The notes: a model not told the origin generated them from the sequence alone. Shown: positions 8,518 to 17,732, numbered from the stretch's first letter. The stretch: 64,000 nt of DNA from Mycolicibacterium tusciae (GCF_002086795.1 NZ_MVIM01000002.1:310001-374000); one strand, 5' to 3'. A program made the numbers and translations.

Positions 8518-8568
8518 TCGCGCATCTACCGTTAGTGCTGAGCCGTCTCCGGGCACCAGAAGGACTTC

Positions 8569-10410
8569 ATGACGCAACCGAGTGACCCCCGCAATACCAA
8601 GGTCATCGTCGAGTTGATCGACCACACCAGCAGGATCGCCGACGTCAACGAGCGCGGCGACTTGGTCGAACGCCTGGCCAGGGCCAAGGCGCGGATCACC
8701 GATCCGCAGATCCGGGTGGTCGTGGCCGGACAGCTCAAACAGGGCAAGAGCCTGCTGCTCAACTCGCTACTCAACGCTCCGGTCGCGCGGGTCGGCGACG
8801 ACGAGAGCACCGTGCTGCCGACGGTGGTGTCCTACGCCGAGAACACCTCGGCCCGGCTGATCGTCGCACGCCCCGACGGTGCGGAGCCGGAAGCCATCGA
8901 GATCGAAATGGCCGACATCAAGACCGATCTGCGCCGCGCCCCGCAGGCCGGCGGCCGCGAGGTGTTGCGGGTCGAGGTCACCGCGACGGGCCCGCTGTTG
9001 AAGAACGGATTGGCGTTCGTGGACACGCCCGGCGTCGGTGGGCACGGCCAGCCGCACCTGTCGGCGACGTTGGGGTTGTTGCCCGACGCCGACGCGGTGT
9101 TGATGTGCAGTGACACCAGCCAGGAGTTCACCGAACCCGAAATGACCTTCATGCGGCAGGCTTTCGGTATCTGCCCGGTCTCGACGATCATTGCCACCAA
9201 GACCGACCTGTATCCCCACTGGCGCGCGATCGTCGAGGCGAACAAGGCCCATCTCGACCGGGCGGGCCTGTCGATACCGATGATTCCGGCGTCGTCGCTG
9301 TTGCGTAGTCACGCCATCCAGCTCAACGACAAGGAACTCAACGCGGAGTCGAACTTTCCGGCCATCGTGAAGTTCCTCACCGAGCAGGTGCTGTCGCGGC
9401 AGCGGGATCACATCCGGGACCAGGTGGTTGCCGAGATACGGTCGGCTGCTGAACATCTGACGCTCAAGGTCAGCACCGAGCTGGCGTCGCACAACGATGC
9501 GGATGTGCGGGCCCGGCTCACCGAGGATCTGGAGCGGCGCAAGGAGGAAGCACAGGAGGCGCTGCAGCAGACAGCGCTGTGGCAGCAGGTGCTCAACGAC
9601 GGAATCGCCGATCTCACAGCCGATATCGATCACGATCTGCGCGGCCGCTTCCGGATCATCGGCCAGCACATCGAGAAGGAGATCGACAACTGCGACCCGA
9701 CGCAGCACTGGGCCGAGATCGGGACCGAGCTGGAGAACGCGATAGCCACCGCGGTCGGAGACAACTTCGTCTGGGCGTACCAGCGTGCAACGGTGTTGGC
9801 CGAAGAGGTGGCCCGCACCTTCACCGAGGCCGGCCTGGAGGCCGTCAAGATGCCGCAGATCGATGCGCGCGAGATGGGCGCCAGCCTCGGCGAGATCAAG
9901 TCGCTGGCCAATCTCGAAGCCAAACCGGTCGGCAAGGCACGCAAGGTCGGGATCGGTATGCAGGGCTCGTACGGCGGTGTCCTGATGTTCGGCATGTTGA
10001 CGTCGTTCGCAGGTCTGGGCATGTTCAATCCGCTGTCCCTCGGTGCCGGTCTGCTGATGGGCCGCAGCGCGTACCGCGAGAACATGGACAACCGCATGAT
10101 GCGGGTGCGCAACGAGGCGAAGCTGAGCACGCGCCGGTTCATCGACGACGTTTCTTTCGTCGTCAACAAGGAGTCGCGGGATCGGCTCAAGGGTGTCCAG
10201 CGCCAACTGCGGGATCATTACCGTGGTATCGCCAACCAGACGACGCGATCGCTGAATGAATCGCTGCAGGCGACGATCGCCGCGGCCAAACTCGAGGAGA
10301 ACGAACGCAACACGCGCGTGAAGGAACTCGAGCGCCAGCTCAACATCCTCAAGCAGGTGACCGACCACGCGGAGAAGCTGCTGTCGGAGGCTCAGTCGGC
10401 GCCCAGCTGA
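8569..10410 (+). CDS. iniA: Dynamin-like GTPase IniA
   Basis: 613 residues. IniA is a bacterial dynamin-like protein that hydrolyses GTP and remodels membrane; in M. tuberculosis it is induced by isoniazid and ethambutol. Visible GTPase motifs: G1 GQLKQGKS at 54-61, G3 DTPG at 152-155, and G4 TKTD at 210-213. A hydrophobic loop at about 464-500 (GVLMFGMLTSFAGLGMF) is the expected lipid-inserting tip between two helical stretches. The C-terminal ~100 residues form a coiled coil. Follows iniB by 101 bases containing a long hairpin, and precedes iniC by 22 bases, so A and C are surely cotranscribed and may pair. Confidence 0.95.
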   Translation: MTQPSDPRNTKVIVELIDHTSRIADVNERGDLVERLARAKARITDPQIRVVVAGQLKQGKSLLLNSLLNAPVARVGDDESTVLPTVVSYAENTSARLIVARPDGAEPEAIEIEMADIKTDLRRAPQAGGREVLRVEVTATGPLLKNGLAFVDTPGVGGHGQPHLSATLGLLPDADAVLMCSDTSQEFTEPEMTFMRQAFGICPVSTIIATKTDLYPHWRAIVEANKAHLDRAGLSIPMIPASSLLRSHAIQLNDKELNAESNFPAIVKFLTEQVLSRQRDHIRDQVVAEIRSAAEHLTLKVSTELASHNDADVRARLTEDLERRKEEAQEALQQTALWQQVLNDGIADLTADIDHDLRGRFRIIGQHIEKEIDNCDPTQHWAEIGTELENAIATAVGDNFVWAYQRATVLAEEVARTFTEAGLEAVKMPQIDAREMGASLGEIKSLANLEAKPVGKARKVGIGMQGSYGGVLMFGMLTSFAGLGMFNPLSLGAGLLMGRSAYRENMDNRMMRVRNEAKLSTRRFIDDVSFVVNKESRDRLKGVQRQLRDHYRGIANQTTRSLNESLQATIAAAKLEENERNTRVKELERQLNILKQVTDHAEKLLSEAQSAPS

Positions 10411-10432
10411 CAGGCTTTAAGCTGGTCTGTCG

Positions 10433-11926
10433 ATGAGCACGAGTGACCAGGTGCGCGCGATCCTGGGCGGAACCATCCAGGCCTACCGCTCCGATCCCGC
10501 CTACGCGCAGCGTCCCGACGTGCACAACGAACTGGACCGCATCGGCCGCCGGCTCAACCAGCCCATCCGCATCGCACTGGCGGGAACGCTCAAGGCGGGC
10601 AAGTCGACCCTGGTGAATGCGCTTGTGGGCGAGGACATTGCACCCACCGACGCCACCGAGGCCACCCGCATCGTCACCTGGTTCCGGCACGGTCCGACAC
10701 CGAAGGTCACCGCCAACCATCGGGGTGGACGGCGCTCAAACGTCCCGATCGGCCGCGACGCCGTCGAGGGTGGTCTCACCTTCGACTTCGCCACCCTCGA
10801 TCCCGAGGACGTGGTCGACCTGGACGTCGAGTGGCCCGCATCCGAACTGATCGACACCACGATCATCGACACCCCCGGCACGTCTTCGCTGTCCAAGGAC
10901 GTCTCCCAGCGCACGTTGCGCCTGCTGGTCCCCGACGACGGCGTTCCACGCATCGACGCCGTGGTGTTCCTGCTGCGCACCCTCAACGCCGCCGACATCG
11001 CGCTGCTCATGCAGATCGGCGAGCTGGTCGGGGGATCGGCGGGGGCGCTCGGAGTCATCGGTGTCGCGTCGCGCGCCGACGAGATCGGTGCCGGCCGGAT
11101 CGACGCGATGTTGTCCGCCAAGGACGTGGCGGCCCGGTTCACCAGCGAGATGGACAAGACCGGTATCTGCCAGGCGGTGGTGCCGGTGTCGGGGCTGCTG
11201 GCGCTCACCGCGCGAACCCTGCGGCAGAGCGAGTTCGTCGCGTTGGAGAAGCTGGCCGGGGTCGACGCAGTAGAGCTGACCAAGGCGATGCTGTCGGTGG
11301 ACCGATTCGTGCGCGAGGACAGTTCGTTGCCGGTCGACGCCGCCACCCGGGCCGCGCTGCTCGACCGGTTCGGCATGTTCGGGATCAGGATCTCGATCGC
11401 CGTGCTGCGTGCCGGCGTCACCGATTCGGTGGCCCTGGCCGACGAACTGCTCGAGCGCAGCGGGCTGATCGCCCTGCGCGACGTGATCGACCAGCAGTTC
11501 GCGCAGCGGTCGGATCTGCTCAAGGCGCACACCGCGCTGCTGTCGCTGCGGCGCTTCGTGGAGAACAACCCGATCTACGCGAGCCGCGCCATCATCGCCG
11601 ACATCGACCCGCTGCTGGCCGACACCCACGCGTTCGAAGAGTTGCGACTGCTCAGTCAATTACGTTCGCGGCCAACCACATTGAATGAGGACGAGATGGC
11701 GTCGCTGCGGCGCATCATCGGCGGTTCCGGCACCGACGCCGCCAGCAGACTCGGCCTGCAACCCGATGCCCCCTACGACGGGCCCCGCTCCGCGTTCGCC
11801 GCCGCCCAGCGCTGGCGCCGTCGCGCCGAACACCCGCTCAACGATCCGTTCACGACGCGCGCCTGCCGGGCCGCCGTGCGTAGCGCCGAGGCACTGGTCG
11901 CCGAGTACGCCGCCAGGGGCCGCTAG
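10433..11926 (+). CDS. iniC: Dynamin-like GTPase IniC
   Basis: 497 residues, second dynamin-like GTPase of the operon. G1 GTLKAGKS is at 51-58, G3 DTPG at 146-149, and G4 is a weaker SRAD. Unlike IniA it lacks an obvious strongly hydrophobic insertion loop, which suggests it acts as partner rather than as the membrane-inserting subunit (inference). TAAGCT at 10418-10423, nine bases before the ATG, could be an internal -10 element. Its TAG stop overlaps the stop of the convergent gene (CTAG at 11923-11926), leaving no room for a terminator between them. Confidence 0.94.
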   Translation: MSTSDQVRAILGGTIQAYRSDPAYAQRPDVHNELDRIGRRLNQPIRIALAGTLKAGKSTLVNALVGEDIAPTDATEATRIVTWFRHGPTPKVTANHRGGRRSNVPIGRDAVEGGLTFDFATLDPEDVVDLDVEWPASELIDTTIIDTPGTSSLSKDVSQRTLRLLVPDDGVPRIDAVVFLLRTLNAADIALLMQIGELVGGSAGALGVIGVASRADEIGAGRIDAMLSAKDVAARFTSEMDKTGICQAVVPVSGLLALTARTLRQSEFVALEKLAGVDAVELTKAMLSVDRFVREDSSLPVDAATRAALLDRFGMFGIRISIAVLRAGVTDSVALADELLERSGLIALRDVIDQQFAQRSDLLKAHTALLSLRRFVENNPIYASRAIIADIDPLLADTHAFEELRLLSQLRSRPTTLNEDEMASLRRIIGGSGTDAASRLGLQPDAPYDGPRSAFAAAQRWRRRAEHPLNDPFTTRACRAAVRSAEALVAEYAARGR

Positions 11927-12387
11927 GGAGCCGGGGTCACCGTTTCGGTGACCGTGCTGGTTTCCGTGCTGATGCTGATGCTGGTGCTGACGCTCGGCGT
12001 CGTGGTGGTCGTGGTCGGCGGTGTCGTGGTGGTCGTCGGCGACTCGGTGGTCGTCGTCGGCGTGTACGTCTCCGTCACGGTCTCGGGCGCCGGCGTGGTC
12101 GTCGGCGTGACCGACCGAGAGGTGGTGGTGAGCGGAGTCAACGTCGTCTGCTCGGACGGTGCGTCACCACCGGTGATGAGCTTGGCCAGGCCGAACACGA
12201 TCAACGCGACGATCACCGCGCCGAGAGCCCCGAACCCGACGAGCGCGCCCGGCTTACGGAACCACGGGACCTCGTCACCGGGCGGCGGGCCAGGCGGCTC
12301 GTCATATCCACCGCCGCCGTAGTCGGCGTAAACGGTCGGGTCGTCGTCCGGATGGTTCTGGTCGTCAGGAGATCCGTATCGCGCCAC
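11923..12387 (-). CDS. One-TM membrane protein with Thr-rich tail
   Basis: 154 residues. A short acidic, Pro/Gly-rich cytoplasmic part (ARYGSPDDQNHPDDD...) leads to a transmembrane helix at about 50-72 (GFGALGAVIVALIVFGLAKLI), then an outside tail of Thr/Ser/Pro/Val (TTTTESPTTTTTPPTTTTTT) ending in ETVTPAP. The frame extends to 12495, but the GTG at 12387 avoids a long overlap with the upstream gene and begins a sensible membrane-protein N-terminus. Build resembles the tail of the Hsp70-like protein at 4697. Last gene of a five-gene minus-strand run; convergent with iniC with overlapping stops. Function unknown. Confidence 0.75.
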   Translation of the reverse strand: MARYGSPDDQNHPDDDPTVYADYGGGGYDEPPGPPPGDEVPWFRKPGALVGFGALGAVIVALIVFGLAKLITGGDAPSEQTTLTPLTTTSRSVTPTTTPAPETVTETYTPTTTTESPTTTTTPPTTTTTTPSVSTSISISTETSTVTETVTPAP

Positions 12388-12406
12388 GGGGACCGATAGT
12401 AGGCGC

Positions 12407-12844
12407 TCAGGGATAAGGATTGAACGTACGCGTGATGTTGGTGCGTGGCGTACGCCGTGTCGTTCGGGTGGTGGGGCCTTCGTCCTCGTCGTCATCGTTG
12501 CGGGTCGTAGGCCGTCTGGTCGAACTCTCGCTGCTCGACGTCGTCTCTGACGATGAGGATGGAGATGTCGAAGGGCCGTCGATGTCGGTGGTCTCCGGCG
12601 GACTCGTGCTGGTAATCGTCTGAGTAGTGGTCGTGTCCGTTGACAGTGACGCCGTTGCCGAGAACGACGGCGTGACGAAGTCGAGAGGGGCTTCCTCGGT
12701 TTCGCCGAACTGTCGGGCCACGGCGGTCGCCGCGACGATCAATATGCCGATCACCAGGATCGCGAGAAGGCTGGCCCCGAGGAGAGTGGAGGTGCGATTG
12801 TGCCAGGGCTGCCCCTCGTCGTCGTCGATCTCCCGGCGGGCCAC
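12407..12844 (-). CDS. One-TM membrane protein with Ser/Thr-rich tail
   Basis: 145 residues. The N-terminus MARREIDDDEGQPWHNRTS is followed by a transmembrane helix at about 20-44 (LLGASLLAILVIGILIVAATAV) and an outside region rich in Ser/Thr with an acidic then basic cluster (RNDDDEDEGPTTRTTRRTPR). It resembles the preceding gene and the Hsp70-like protein in layout, though not in detailed sequence. It sits 39 bases after the LLM oxidoreductase and 19 before the next tail protein. Possible glycosylated envelope-spanning protein (inference). Confidence 0.78.
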   Translation of the reverse strand: MARREIDDDEGQPWHNRTSTLLGASLLAILVIGILIVAATAVARQFGETEEAPLDFVTPSFSATASLSTDTTTTQTITSTSPPETTDIDGPSTSPSSSSETTSSSESSTRRPTTRNDDDEDEGPTTRTTRRTPRTNITRTFNPYP

Positions 12845-12883
12845 GGCGCTGATAGTAGTGGCGACATGCAGGTGAGCGCGTGT

Positions 12884-13840
12884 TCAGCGGAGCTGCGGGA
12901 TTACCTCTGCGGCGAAGAAGTCCACGTGGTCGAGATCTGACATATCGAGAACCTGCAGGTAAATTCGCTGCATGCCGATCTTCAGGTAGGCGCCGAGCTT
13001 GTCGGCGATCTCGGTGGGGGTCCCCACCAGTGGAGAGTTGCTGCGCAGTTCGTCGACCGCGCGACCGATCGCGGCGGCCCGCCGGGAGATCTCTTGCTCA
13101 TTTCGACCCGCGCAGATCACGAAGGCCGCGGAGTACGTCATCGACTCGGCTGCGCGTCCGGCGTCGGCCACCGCCGAGGCGACCCGCTCGAATTGAGTCT
13201 GAGCCGTTTTGAGCGGGGCGAACGGGATGTTGAACTCGGCGGCGAACTGCGCGGCGAGCGCCGGTGTCCGCTTGGCGCCGGCACCACCGATGATGATCGG
13301 TGGATGCGGCGACTGGACCGGCTTGGGTAGGGCGGGAGATTCCGCGACGGCGTAGTGGGCGCCGGCGTAATCGAACGTCTCGCCGCTCGGGGTCGTCCAG
13401 AGGCCCGTGATGATGTTCAGCTGTTCGGTCAGCCGGTCGAAGCGTTCGCCCAGCGGAGGGAACGGAATGGCGTAGGCCTTGTGCTCGGCTTCGAACCAGC
13501 CTGCGCCGATGCCTAACTCCACACGGCCGCCGCTCATTTCGTCGACCTGCGCGACAGCGATCGCCAGGGGGCCCGGATAGCGGAAGGTGGCCGAGGTGAC
13601 CAAGGTGCCGAGCCGTATCGAGGTGGTCTCGCGGGCGATGCCGCCCAACGTGACCCAGGAATCCGTGGGTCCCGGTAGGCCGTCACCGCTCATGGCGGTG
13701 AAGTGGTCGGAGCGGAAGAACGCCGAGTAGCCGGCGGCTTCGGCCGTGCGGGCGACCGCCAGTTGGTCGCTGTAGGTGGCGCCCTGTTGAGGTTCGACGA
13801 AGACCCGGAAGTCCAGTGGTGAATCCACGCGCACCACCAT
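12884..13840 (-). CDS. LLM-class F420-dependent oxidoreductase
   Basis: 318 residues of the luciferase-like monooxygenase family, which in mycobacteria mostly use cofactor F420 for hydride transfer. Typical segments are FFRSDHFTAMSGDG near the N-terminus, TTSIRLGTLVTSATFRYPG, the conserved GRVELGIGAGWFEAEHKAYAIPFP, and HPPIIIGGAGAKRTPALAAQFA. The frame stays open to 13954, but ATG at 13840 is preferred because it falls just after the lpqJ stop at 13848 and begins the conserved first strand (DFRVFVEPQQG). Substrate unknown. Part of the five-gene run TIGR03085-lpqJ-LLM-TM-TM. Confidence 0.9.
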   Translation of the reverse strand: MVVRVDSPLDFRVFVEPQQGATYSDQLAVARTAEAAGYSAFFRSDHFTAMSGDGLPGPTDSWVTLGGIARETTSIRLGTLVTSATFRYPGPLAIAVAQVDEMSGGRVELGIGAGWFEAEHKAYAIPFPPLGERFDRLTEQLNIITGLWTTPSGETFDYAGAHYAVAESPALPKPVQSPHPPIIIGGAGAKRTPALAAQFAAEFNIPFAPLKTAQTQFERVASAVADAGRAAESMTYSAAFVICAGRNEQEISRRAAAIGRAVDELRSNSPLVGTPTEIADKLGAYLKIGMQRIYLQVLDMSDLDHVDFFAAEVIPQLR

Positions 13841-13847
13841 AGGCGGT

Positions 13848-14396
13848 TCAGAAGACCTCGACGCCCGAGGTGTTGACGAACATGCCATGACCGGTGGCGT
13901 CGTTGGTGAACCGGGTGCCGTCTGCGGTCGCGGCGATCGTCCAGCCGAGCGCACGGTAGGTCTGGTAATCCAGGGTGACGGCCGGGATGGCGCCGAGGTT
14001 GCCGACGACCCACCGCATGCTGCCGTCGGCGGTGACGTTCACCCCGTTGGCGGGCATGCCGTTCACTTCGACGGAGTTGGTGAACTGCGATTCGCAGCCG
14101 ACCTCGGCCTCGGAGATCTGGCAGCGCGTCAGACCGGATTTGGTTTCGATGAACACGTAACCGGACTCATCGGGTGGCAGTGTCGTCGCGCCGGGCAGCC
14201 CCGTCGGCGGAGGCGTGGACGGTGGTGTGGACGGCGGTGTGCTGCTCGGCGACGGCGTTCGCGTCGGCCTGGATGTCGGAAAGCTCGGTTCGGTCGGTGA
14301 GGCACTGGACGCGACGGGATTGCCCTCGACGGTTGTGGAGCAACCGGCCAGCACGGCCGCGGACAGCAGAAGCCCGGCGGCGACGCCGCCTTTCAC
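13848..14396 (-). CDS. lpqJ: Lipoprotein LpqJ
   Basis: 182 residues. Signal peptide with lipobox LAGC at about 16-19, then a Ser/Thr/Pro-rich linker (SSTPPSTPPSTPPPTG), then a C-terminal globular domain with two cysteines (TRCQISEAEVGCES) likely forming a disulfide outside the membrane. In M. tuberculosis lpqJ (Rv0344c) also lies just past iniC on the opposite strand, which supports the name. Starts with GTG overlapping the upstream stop by 4 bases (GTGA), so it is translationally coupled to the TIGR03085 gene. Function unknown. Confidence 0.88.
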   Translation of the reverse strand: MKGGVAAGLLLSAAVLAGCSTTVEGNPVASSASPTEPSFPTSRPTRTPSPSSTPPSTPPSTPPPTGLPGATTLPPDESGYVFIETKSGLTRCQISEAEVGCESQFTNSVEVNGMPANGVNVTADGSMRWVVGNLGAIPAVTLDYQTYRALGWTIAATADGTRFTNDATGHGMFVNTSGVEVF

Positions 14397-15013
14397 AGGC
14401 CTCGTCGTGCGGCGCGCACGGCTTGAGCGGCTTGGGCATCGGAGAAGGTGAGCCGGGCTTCATCGCGACCGGCGACGAACAGCGTGAGCTCGCCGATGTC
14501 TCCGGTGACAGTCAAGCCGGGACCGCTGCCGACGACGGCGACTGTTTCGCCTTCGGCCGTCTTCAGAGTGACCCGGGCGGGCACTTTCCCCATGGTCAGC
14601 CTGGCCATCATGCCGACGGGGCGCCGGAGCGCCGCGATGGTCTCGGCATCGAGAGACCTTGGCTCCCAACCGGGTTGGGCCCTGCGGACGTCTTCGTGAT
14701 GGATGAACATCTCATCCATGTTGGCCACCGAATCGAGAAGCTTGAACGGAGACAGTAGTGGCGGGCCCGACGAGACCTTGTCCACCAACTCGTCCCAGCC
14801 GGTGGACGATGCGGTTTTGCGCTGAACCTTGTCGGTGTAGCCGGCGAGGAACGGGATCGCGATACCGGGCGCGGCGTCGAGTCTGCGCTCCCGGACCACG
14901 AGGTGCGCCGCGAGATCGCGGGTGGTCCATCCCTCGCACAGGGTGGGCGCGTCAGGCCCGATCTCGCTCATGGTCGCCACCAGGGCGGCGCGCTCGCGCC
15001 GGGCTGCAGTCAT
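14393..15013 (-). CDS. TIGR03085-family metal-binding protein (DinB/MDMPI-like)
   Basis: 206 residues. The N-terminal four-helix bundle shows LCEGWTTRDLAAHLVVRERR and MDEMFIHHEDVRRAQPGW, the His-containing pattern of the mycothiol-dependent maleylpyruvate isomerase/DinB superfamily, where histidines bind a metal. The C-terminal part (VTLKTAEGETVAVV, GDIGELTLFVAGRD) is the usual second domain. Probable role in mycothiol-linked chemistry, substrate unknown. Likely first gene of the run into lpqJ. The 192 bases upstream (15014-15205) contain no convincing gene. Confidence 0.87.
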   Translation of the reverse strand: MTAARRERAALVATMSEIGPDAPTLCEGWTTRDLAAHLVVRERRLDAAPGIAIPFLAGYTDKVQRKTASSTGWDELVDKVSSGPPLLSPFKLLDSVANMDEMFIHHEDVRRAQPGWEPRSLDAETIAALRRPVGMMARLTMGKVPARVTLKTAEGETVAVVGSGPGLTVTGDIGELTLFVAGRDEARLTFSDAQAAQAVRAARRGL

Positions 15014-15205
15014 GCCTAACCCTAGGACGACACCCAGGTTTGACTACAGCCCGGCGCGAGGATTCGATGGTCCGCTACTCCGGGTCGCTGAGAGCGAGGC
15101 TGCCGCGCAGGATGCCCTGAACCTGCACAACGTACGCACTGCCCCTCCGGTTGGCCTCTCCCCGGGGTTCGCGGGCGCGGTGAAGGACCCTGGGGTGTGC
15201 CTCCG

Positions 15206-17710
15206 TCAGCCATCACCGGGGTCAAGGCCGGTCGCCGCGGCGTCGTCGGCGAGGGTGAAGTAGTTCTCCTCCTCTTGTAGGAAGTGCAATCGCAGCACCG
15301 CGTGCAGCCCGTACAGACACGCGAGTAGGTCATCGACTTGGTCGGGTTGGATGCCGTTGCTGGCTCGGGCGAGTTCGACGTGTGCCGCGATGCGGTCGGA
15401 CAAGCGGCGGATTTCGGCGTGCGTCCTGCTCATGGTGGCCGTCGCTTCACCGCTTCCGAGCGGACGGGCCAGCGCCGGGTACAGCCCGGACTCCTCGGCC
15501 TGCTCGTGCGGCAGGATCCGCTCCTCGAGAAAGGTGTTCGCGCGGATCACCGACTCCAGTGCGCCCCGGTCAGCGCCGGTGACCAAGCGGTCGGCCGCGT
15601 CGCGAAGTAGATCGACGGTGTCGCGCAGTTCGTCGTGCTCGGTTGCGAAGCGCCGCAACATGTTCTCCGTTTCGGCGGGCAGATCCACCTCGACGTCGGG
15701 GTTGCCGCGCAGGGCGCGAAGCGCGTTGAGGATGACGGCCACATCGATGCCCTCCTGCAGCAGCGCGCCGGCGGCGGGAGGTAACCAGCCCAGGGCGGCG
15801 ATCACCATGGCCGCCAACGACAGTGCCATGCCGACCACCGCGCTCTGCACGGCGATTCGCCGTGACCACCTGGCAATGTCCATCGCATCGGCGAGGCGGT
15901 CCAGGCGATCCGTCGTCAACACGATGTCGGCGGCTTCCGAGGACGCGGTCGCGCCGCGCGCTCCCATCGCGACGCCCACCGTGGCCGCCGCGAGCGCGGG
16001 CGCGTCGTTGACGCCGTCGCCCACCATCACGGTGCCGGCCCGCTGTTTCTCCTCTCGGACCGCGGCCACCTTGTCTTGCGGGGTCTGCTGGGCGTAGACC
16101 TCGTCGAGTCCCAGCACCGTGGCGACTTCGCGGGCGGGTTCGGCGCGGTCGCCGGTCAGCATCACCAGGCGGTTGAGGCCAGCCGCTCGCAGCCGGCGAA
16201 CCGTGCGAGGGGCGTTCCGACGCAACGGGTCTCGTAACAAGACGGCACCTGCCAGTTCGCCATCGACGCACACCCAAGCGATCGCCGCCGAATCCAGGCT
16301 CGCCCGGTTCACCGCGGCCCGTGCCCAATCTGCGTCGCCGGCTTGGCCGGACAGCTTCCCGACTTCAACGTGGTGACCGTCGACGGTGCCGGTGACACCG
16401 CGGCCGGCCTGCTCGCCGACTTCAGTGGGCAGTGACGGTTGCAGGCCACGGGCCAGCGCTTCGGTGACGATCGCCTCGGCGAGCACGTGCGGCGACATCT
16501 GGTCCACGGACGCCGCCCACTGAAGGATCTCTGCGGCGTCTCGGCCCGGCGCGGTGAGCACACCCACAACCATGGGGCGGCCCATCGTCAGCGTCCCGGT
16601 CTTGTCCATCACCAAGGTCGTCGCACTTCCCAGAGACTCCAGCGCGCCGCCGCTGCGGATCACCACACCGTGGCGTGACGCACGCGACAGGCCGGACACG
16701 ATCGCCACCGGTGCCGCGAGTAGCAGCGGGCAGGGCGTGGCCACCACCAAGACGGCGACCGCTCGCACCGCTGATCCGGTCGCGAGCCAGGCCCCACCGG
16801 CGATGACGAGCGTCAACGGCAGGAACCAGGCCGCGTAGCGGTCGGCCAGCCGGACGATCGGCGCAGTCTCCGCACCCGCGGCTTCCGCCAGCCGCACGAT
16901 GCCGGCGTAGGTGCTGTCTTTGGCGACGGCGGTGGCACGAAGCTCGAATGGACCGCCGGCGTTCACCACGCCGCTGCGGACCGGCTCACCGGCACGCCGC
17001 TCCACCTGCTCGGACTCACCGGTCAGTACGGATTCGTCCAACACGGCCAACGCGTCGGCGACGCGTCCGTCGACCGGCACGGTCTCGCCCGGGCCGACGA
17101 TCAACAGGTCGTCGACCACGACGTCGGCGATGGGGACGACCCGGACCTCCGAGCCGAACCGTCGGCGAGCGAATCGCGGCGCATGCTCGAGCAACGCGCG
17201 CAGGTCATGAGTGGCCCGGCGCTCCGCGGCGGCTTCGAGAGCGCGCCCACCGGCGAGCATCACCGCGATCAGGGCGCCGGCCAGATACTCGCCGACGAGC
17301 AGAGTGCCGACCAGCGCCAGCACCGCGATGACGTCGACGCCGAGGCGTCCGTGACGCAACGTCGAGATCACCCACCACACAGCAGGTACCAGTGCGATCG
17401 CCGTCCCGACGATCCAGCAGACGTCGGCCGCCTCACGCAGACCGATCAGCCAGAGGATGCCGCCGACGGCCAACGCGCAGACGGTCACCACCACCAGGAC
17501 GGGCTCGCGCAGCGATCGCCAGCGCGCGTCAACCACACGTGTCTGCTCCACACCGGGAACTGTCCTCGCGTCGACGTCGACGGGGTAGCGGCGTGGGCCA
17601 CTTTCCGCTCGGTGAAAGTCCTCGACGGACAGGGCAAAAGGCCCTATCAGCCGTCGCCACCGTCGCCGCCCGCCACGCCTCTCGAAAGACGCGGGAACAA
17701 ACTCGGACAT
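15206..17710 (-). CDS. P1B-5-type heavy-metal ATPase fused to hemerythrin domain
   Basis: 834 residues from the ATG at 17710. P-type ATPase landmarks: TGES at 230-233, TPCP at 325-328 in the metal-binding helix, DKTGT at 369-373 (phosphorylated Asp) and GDGVND in the hinge. TPCP together with QEGID in the last helix marks subgroup P1B-5, whose studied members move iron or nickel outward. No N-terminal CXXC domain. Residues ~690-834 form a hemerythrin-like bundle with the expected ligands (TEHDEL, LPHEQAEE, RTHAEI, LHFLQEEE). The usual HP dipeptide of P1B ATPases is replaced by SPHVLAEAI. The frame runs open to 17803, but that would cover the dnaK operator; the chosen ATG has GGGAGG abutting it, so the start is uncertain. 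Confidence 0.88.
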   Translation of the reverse strand: MSEFVPASFERRGGRRRWRRLIGPFALSVEDFHRAESGPRRYPVDVDARTVPGVEQTRVVDARWRSLREPVLVVVTVCALAVGGILWLIGLREAADVCWIVGTAIALVPAVWWVISTLRHGRLGVDVIAVLALVGTLLVGEYLAGALIAVMLAGGRALEAAAERRATHDLRALLEHAPRFARRRFGSEVRVVPIADVVVDDLLIVGPGETVPVDGRVADALAVLDESVLTGESEQVERRAGEPVRSGVVNAGGPFELRATAVAKDSTYAGIVRLAEAAGAETAPIVRLADRYAAWFLPLTLVIAGGAWLATGSAVRAVAVLVVATPCPLLLAAPVAIVSGLSRASRHGVVIRSGGALESLGSATTLVMDKTGTLTMGRPMVVGVLTAPGRDAAEILQWAASVDQMSPHVLAEAIVTEALARGLQPSLPTEVGEQAGRGVTGTVDGHHVEVGKLSGQAGDADWARAAVNRASLDSAAIAWVCVDGELAGAVLLRDPLRRNAPRTVRRLRAAGLNRLVMLTGDRAEPAREVATVLGLDEVYAQQTPQDKVAAVREEKQRAGTVMVGDGVNDAPALAAATVGVAMGARGATASSEAADIVLTTDRLDRLADAMDIARWSRRIAVQSAVVGMALSLAAMVIAALGWLPPAAGALLQEGIDVAVILNALRALRGNPDVEVDLPAETENMLRRFATEHDELRDTVDLLRDAADRLVTGADRGALESVIRANTFLEERILPHEQAEESGLYPALARPLGSGEATATMSRTHAEIRRLSDRIAAHVELARASNGIQPDQVDDLLACLYGLHAVLRLHFLQEEENYFTLADDAAATGLDPGDG

Positions 17711-17719
17711 CCTCCCGTT
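17694..17719 (+). promoter_or_regulatory. SigH/SigE-type promoter for dnaK operon
   Basis: GGAACA (17694-17699), 16 bases, then CGTT (17716-17719) matches the SigH-class consensus GGAAYA-N16/17-GTT. The same element with the same 16-base gap lies before clpB. It overlaps the first codons of the divergent ATPase gene. Expected transcript start is about 115 bases before the dnaK ATG. Confidence 0.75.
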
Positions 17720-17732
17720 GGACCCATCGACA

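Noticed and set aside
8767..10368. 533-codon open frame opposite iniA
   Set aside because: Same codon-bias shadow; no ribosome site or motif, while iniA has full GTPase motifs.
15022..15205. Small open frames in the gap before the ATPase stop
   Set aside because: No ribosome site at a sensible distance, no recognisable product.
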